From Rhodocyclaceae bacterium (GTDB lineage Bacteria > Pseudomonadota > Gammaproteobacteria > Burkholderiales > Rhodocyclaceae), in the NCBI GenBank assembly GCA_016721505.1, contig JADKHX010000008.1:62001-126000 (forward strand): a stretch of 64,000 nucleotides of DNA. The letters run 5' to 3'. The position numbers and the translations under genes were made by a program. Below are positions 61,781-64,000 of the stretch, piece by piece (the stretch's first letter is position 1; each line of letters opens with the position of its first letter). The notes under the pieces are model-generated. The model had not been told where the DNA came from and searched no databases. It saw nothing but the letters and a program-made list of their open reading frames with translations.

Positions 61781-62051
61781 CGCAAGCGGGATTTGCGCGG
61801 TTCTAACTTGGTCTTTGGTGCTGGTCATGGAATGGCCCGTTCACCGGCCACACGCCGTTGCATTTGCTCTCGTGCAATGAATTACGCCGCACGCACATAC
61901 AGGCGCGATTGCTGACACCCAAACGGAAACAGGTCGTGGATTTCGCTTTGTGCGAGACCGAACGGAGCCGACGGCTGATTCGGCGTAAACATTGCCCCAT
62001 GCACCATAAGTCGTTTCACCCAACCGGGCACAAGTCCGAGGAAAAACCGAA
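61781..62051. other. Gene-free gap with one expanded short repeat
   Basis: 271 bases. A short frame crosses it but has no coding character. It holds the repeat at 61811-61858. Confidence 0.4.
61811..61858 (+). repeat. Expanded short palindromic repeat (about 48 bp), intergenic
   Basis: TTTGGTGCTGGT at the left and ACACGCCGTTG at the right match the short form, with about 24 bases inserted between. Same layout as the copy at 28421. Confidence 0.5.
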
Positions 62052-62279
62052 ATGAAATCCATTTTTGTCATAGGTATCGCGCTGGTAGTTCTGGGCGGTG
62101 CCGTGCTTGGCTACGCGCAGTACAGCTATACCACCACAGATCAGGTTCTCAAGATCGGCCCGATATCGGCCACGGCAGAACAGACTCACACGGTTACGCT
62201 GCCGCCACTGCTGGGCTGGTTGCTGCTCGGCAGCGGAGTAGCGACGCTTGCTTTCGCGTTATTGAGTAAGAAAAAATGA
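62052..62279 (+). CDS. Small two-helix membrane protein
   Basis: 75 residues. Helix 1 'IFVIGIALVVLGGAVLGYA', a periplasmic loop 'TTTDQVLKIGPISATAEQ', helix 2 'LLGWLLLGSGVATLAFALL', and a KKK tail. This kind of small membrane protein often accompanies stress genes. Function unknown. CCGAGGAAAA lies before the ATG. Confidence 0.75.
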   Translation: MKSIFVIGIALVVLGGAVLGYAQYSYTTTDQVLKIGPISATAEQTHTVTLPPLLGWLLLGSGVATLAFALLSKKK

Positions 62280-62295
62280 ACGGACAGGTCGCCAA

Positions 62296-62439
62296 ATGAA
62301 TACCCACGTCGCGCTTGCTCCTCTGGTATCGCTGTTCGCCGGGATTCTCATCCTTGTGATGCCACGCTTGCTCAACTACATCGTCGCCGTCTATCTAATT
62401 GCCATTGGTTTGATTGGGATTTTCGGCATCGGCCATTAG
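62296..62439 (+). CDS. DUF3096 small membrane protein
   Basis: 47 residues, 'MNTHVALAPLVSLFAGILIL' then 'MPRLLNYIVAVYLIAIGLIG', ending 'IGH'. The 'AGILIL.MPRLLNYIVA' core is the DUF3096 signature, a single short hairpin in the membrane. An AGG lies eight bases before the ATG. It starts 17 bases after the previous small membrane protein, and the two probably form one transcript. Confidence 0.85.
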   Translation: MNTHVALAPLVSLFAGILILVMPRLLNYIVAVYLIAIGLIGIFGIGH

Positions 62440-62988
62440 CATTAGCAACACCGCATTCGGTCGAGAGTTTCCGGCTGGGTTCACGCAGGGCAAGCACTAA
62501 GGCTGCGACGACTGTGGTTCCCAAGAGCGCGGTGGAACGCAGTGACACGTTTCACTGTTTCTGGCATCGAAATCCGTCTCCGCCAAAGTTACTGCGATGG
62601 CGCTGGATCTCATTTCGCTCTTCAAGAAAATGATGGATCAAGTGCAGAATTTTGAAATGAAGGGTGGTCGCAGTTAGGAGACTGCTTCAGACTGGGAGGC
62701 GACAGTCGGGTTGCAAAACCCGATCAGCGTTTTCAGAATCGAGCATTGATAGAACCCTCGGAAACGTATGGCGGCTTCCGGGGGTGCTGCGGCCAGTGGC
62801 GTCAGTCCCCGCGCCGCGCCGCAACAAATTCACCCCGACTGTCGGCTGACCAAACGCTGGCTGCCTCCACTCGGGGTACTGAAGCTATTGACCGATTGTG
62901 AAAGCTGACGCCCACCGTCGAGTTAGCCAGCCTAGTGCGGCTGTATGCTCGAGATTTTCCTTGCACGCTGGATTGGGTGGTTTTCTTG
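62440..62988. other. Gene-free region, possibly decayed sequence
   Basis: 549 bases with no supported gene. A 26-codon frame at 62596-62676 ('MALDLISLFKKMMDQVQNFE') looks like the end of a real protein, but a stop lies close upstream, so it may be a remnant. No repeats of the families above were found. Confidence 0.4.
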
Positions 62989-63465
62989 CTACTTTATTGC
63001 GATCTCGATCGGCACTGCATCCAGCGGCGATTCAAAAGCAATGAAGAGAACACATGGATCAGCGCTTGCGCAGAACCCCTTGTGCGCTAGTTTGGCGGGC
63101 CCATACGCGTAAGTACCCGGTTTGAGGACGGCCGTCTTCTGGCCGTCATAGGTGACATGAAGCTCACCTGCTACCAGCACCATGCGCTCCGCCGAAGTAT
63201 GCCAATGAAGAGGGAGAGTCGACTTGGCTGGCAATTTGAAGAAAACGTCCACGTTGTCTTTTGCAGGATCGCCGTGAAGAACAGCAATGCCGCATCCTTT
63301 GGGCAAGAACGGTGGGCAGGGCCCCCACTTAAGCTGAGGATCATCGTGCGCCAACGCAAGTGCCTGCTCAGCAACCGGTGTTTGTGCGTACGCGAAGGAC
63401 CCGGCGAGGCTCAACAAAAACAACGAACCTACCTGTAAGCAACGAACAATGGCTAGTTTACCCAT
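62989..63465 (-). CDS. Exported cupin-domain protein
   Basis: 158 residues. Signal peptide 'GSLFLLSLAGSFAYAQ'; cupin motif 1 'LPLHWHTSAERMVLVAGEL' (His, His, Glu metal ligands), and motif 2 with His in 'PAKLAHKGFCA'. A periplasmic metal-binding single-domain cupin; reaction unknown. TAGGAG lies before the ATG. Confidence 0.87.
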   Translation of the reverse strand: MGKLAIVRCLQVGSLFLLSLAGSFAYAQTPVAEQALALAHDDPQLKWGPCPPFLPKGCGIAVLHGDPAKDNVDVFFKLPAKSTLPLHWHTSAERMVLVAGELHVTYDGQKTAVLKPGTYAYGPAKLAHKGFCASADPCVLFIAFESPLDAVPIEIAIK

Positions 63466-63584
63466 GACGCATTTCTCCTAATGGCTGACGGTGATATTCG
63501 GTGTAATTGCTGCCGTAAAAAGCATCGCCGCTGAATATACCTTGCCCGCATAAACCTTGACCAGTGGAGCGACAATGGGGTTGA

Positions 63585-63983
63585 TCATGTCTTGTTCTCG
63601 TTTTCATTGCGGCCAACAAGAAAAAGGAACCGGCCGATGCAAACCAGCTTGCCTTCAAGTCGTAACTGAACGGATACGGTGGTAATGCGCCGACCGGCCC
63701 GCACGATATTGGGTATTGCCTGCAAGGTTCCCTCAAAAGCCGGCCGCAGGTAATCAAAGGTCATCGTCGAGCATAAGGGCACCTCATCATCGCCGCGCTG
63801 GCGGGCCAGATGGGCTGCTGCGGTCACTTCACCAAAGCTCGCAAGAATGCCGCCATGAAATGTTCTGATCATGGGATTCCCGATATGCGAATCACGGAAA
63901 TCCATAAAGTACCGTGTTTCTCCGTTCAGCGTTTCCTCACGAAAGCCGAGAAAGTCGACAAAAGGCTCGTCACACAGTCTCAT
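63585..63983 (-). CDS. PaaI-type hotdog thioesterase
   Basis: 132 residues. 'MIRTFHGGILASFGEVTAAA' carries the HGG motif of the PaaI group, followed by 'TMTFDYLRPAF' and 'AGRRITTVSVQLRLEGKLVC'. Likely an acyl-CoA thioesterase. The start lies 17 bases from the window end, so the upstream context is unseen. The 119 bases before the cupin gene hold no gene. Confidence 0.87.
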   Translation of the reverse strand: MRLCDEPFVDFLGFREETLNGETRYFMDFRDSHIGNPMIRTFHGGILASFGEVTAAAHLARQRGDDEVPLCSTMTFDYLRPAFEGTLQAIPNIVRAGRRITTVSVQLRLEGKLVCIGRFLFLVGRNENENKT

Positions 63984-64000
63984 GATGGGTGCCTCTGCGC

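Noticed and set aside
62664..62849. Plus-strand frame of 61 codons in the gap before the cupin gene
   Set aside because: Arginine-rich, low-complexity composition typical of a chance frame, with no start signal.
1..64000. CRISPR arrays, prophage, integrases, restriction or toxin-antitoxin systems
   Set aside because: No regularly spaced identical repeats and no such proteins were seen; apart from the isolated transposase the window has no mobile-element proteins.

Overview
The window is a stretch of chromosome from a Betaproteobacterium, probably near the Burkholderiales. The evidence is gene content and order: a block pgpA-cinA-recA-recX-lptB-rpoN-hpf-ptsN-hprK read on the minus strand, the divergent pair lptM-lysA / cyaY, a ttcA-(BPSS1780-like)-nadD-rsfS-rlmH-maf-rng operon, and c-type cytochromes. 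Base composition is close to balanced, coding density is high, and most genes are housekeeping genes.

Layout. 0-5 kb: the end of a PhoR-like kinase, an alpha/beta hydrolase, an unrecognised protein paired with a HIT protein, and a PsiF-repeat protein. 4-11.4 kb: hprK, ptsN, hpf, rpoN, lptB, recX, recA, cinA, pgpA (regulatory phosphotransferase branch, sigma-54, LPS export, recombination, lipid metabolism). 11.5-17.7 kb: an RND efflux pump and its adaptor downstream of lptM-lysA, with cyaY divergent. 17.8-24.9 kb: two cytochromes c around a shared terminator, a lone cheY, ilvD divergent from a C-S lyase, lgt, and thrH-purU. 25-33.9 kb: a large c-di-GMP signalling protein, an FAD oxidase, an AmpG-like permease, a thioesterase, a MidA-like methyltransferase and a PaiB-like protein. 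34-41.4 kb: tcdA, pteridine reductase, the ttcA-to-rng operon and tRNA-Gly(CCC). 41.4-64 kb is accessory: small secreted proteins, an S41-like protease, an isolated IS256-type transposase gene, two large TonB-dependent receptors, two tandem winged-helix/ATPase regulators (the second frameshifted), and a run of small exported or domain-of-unknown-function proteins.

The main discovery is a family of palindromic repeats. Five full-length copies are 102 bp (34 codons) and align without gaps. Three lie inside conserved enzyme genes, lysA, tcdA and nadD. In all three they have the same orientation and the same reading frame, and each adds a 34-residue segment of the type 'NSPVGAD...REAVL.E.P.PP' between conserved blocks. 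The two intergenic copies are also open in that frame. Hairpin stems inside the copies show paired base changes. At least eleven shorter relatives (about 27 bp, two of them expanded to about 48 bp) share the left end and a CGCCGT right end. Seven of these also lie inside genes. This resembles the Rickettsia palindromic elements in behaviour, but I do not recognise the sequence.

A second candidate system is the receptor/regulator region at 45.7-57.7 kb. A 35-bp block (31 of 35 identical) followed by direct repeats of CTTAAR-like hexamers at exact 11-bp spacing lies upstream of one receptor gene and between the other receptor and the first regulator. That spacing is what OmpR/PhoB-type winged-helix domains, present in both regulators, normally bind. 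I infer that these regulators control the receptors and themselves.
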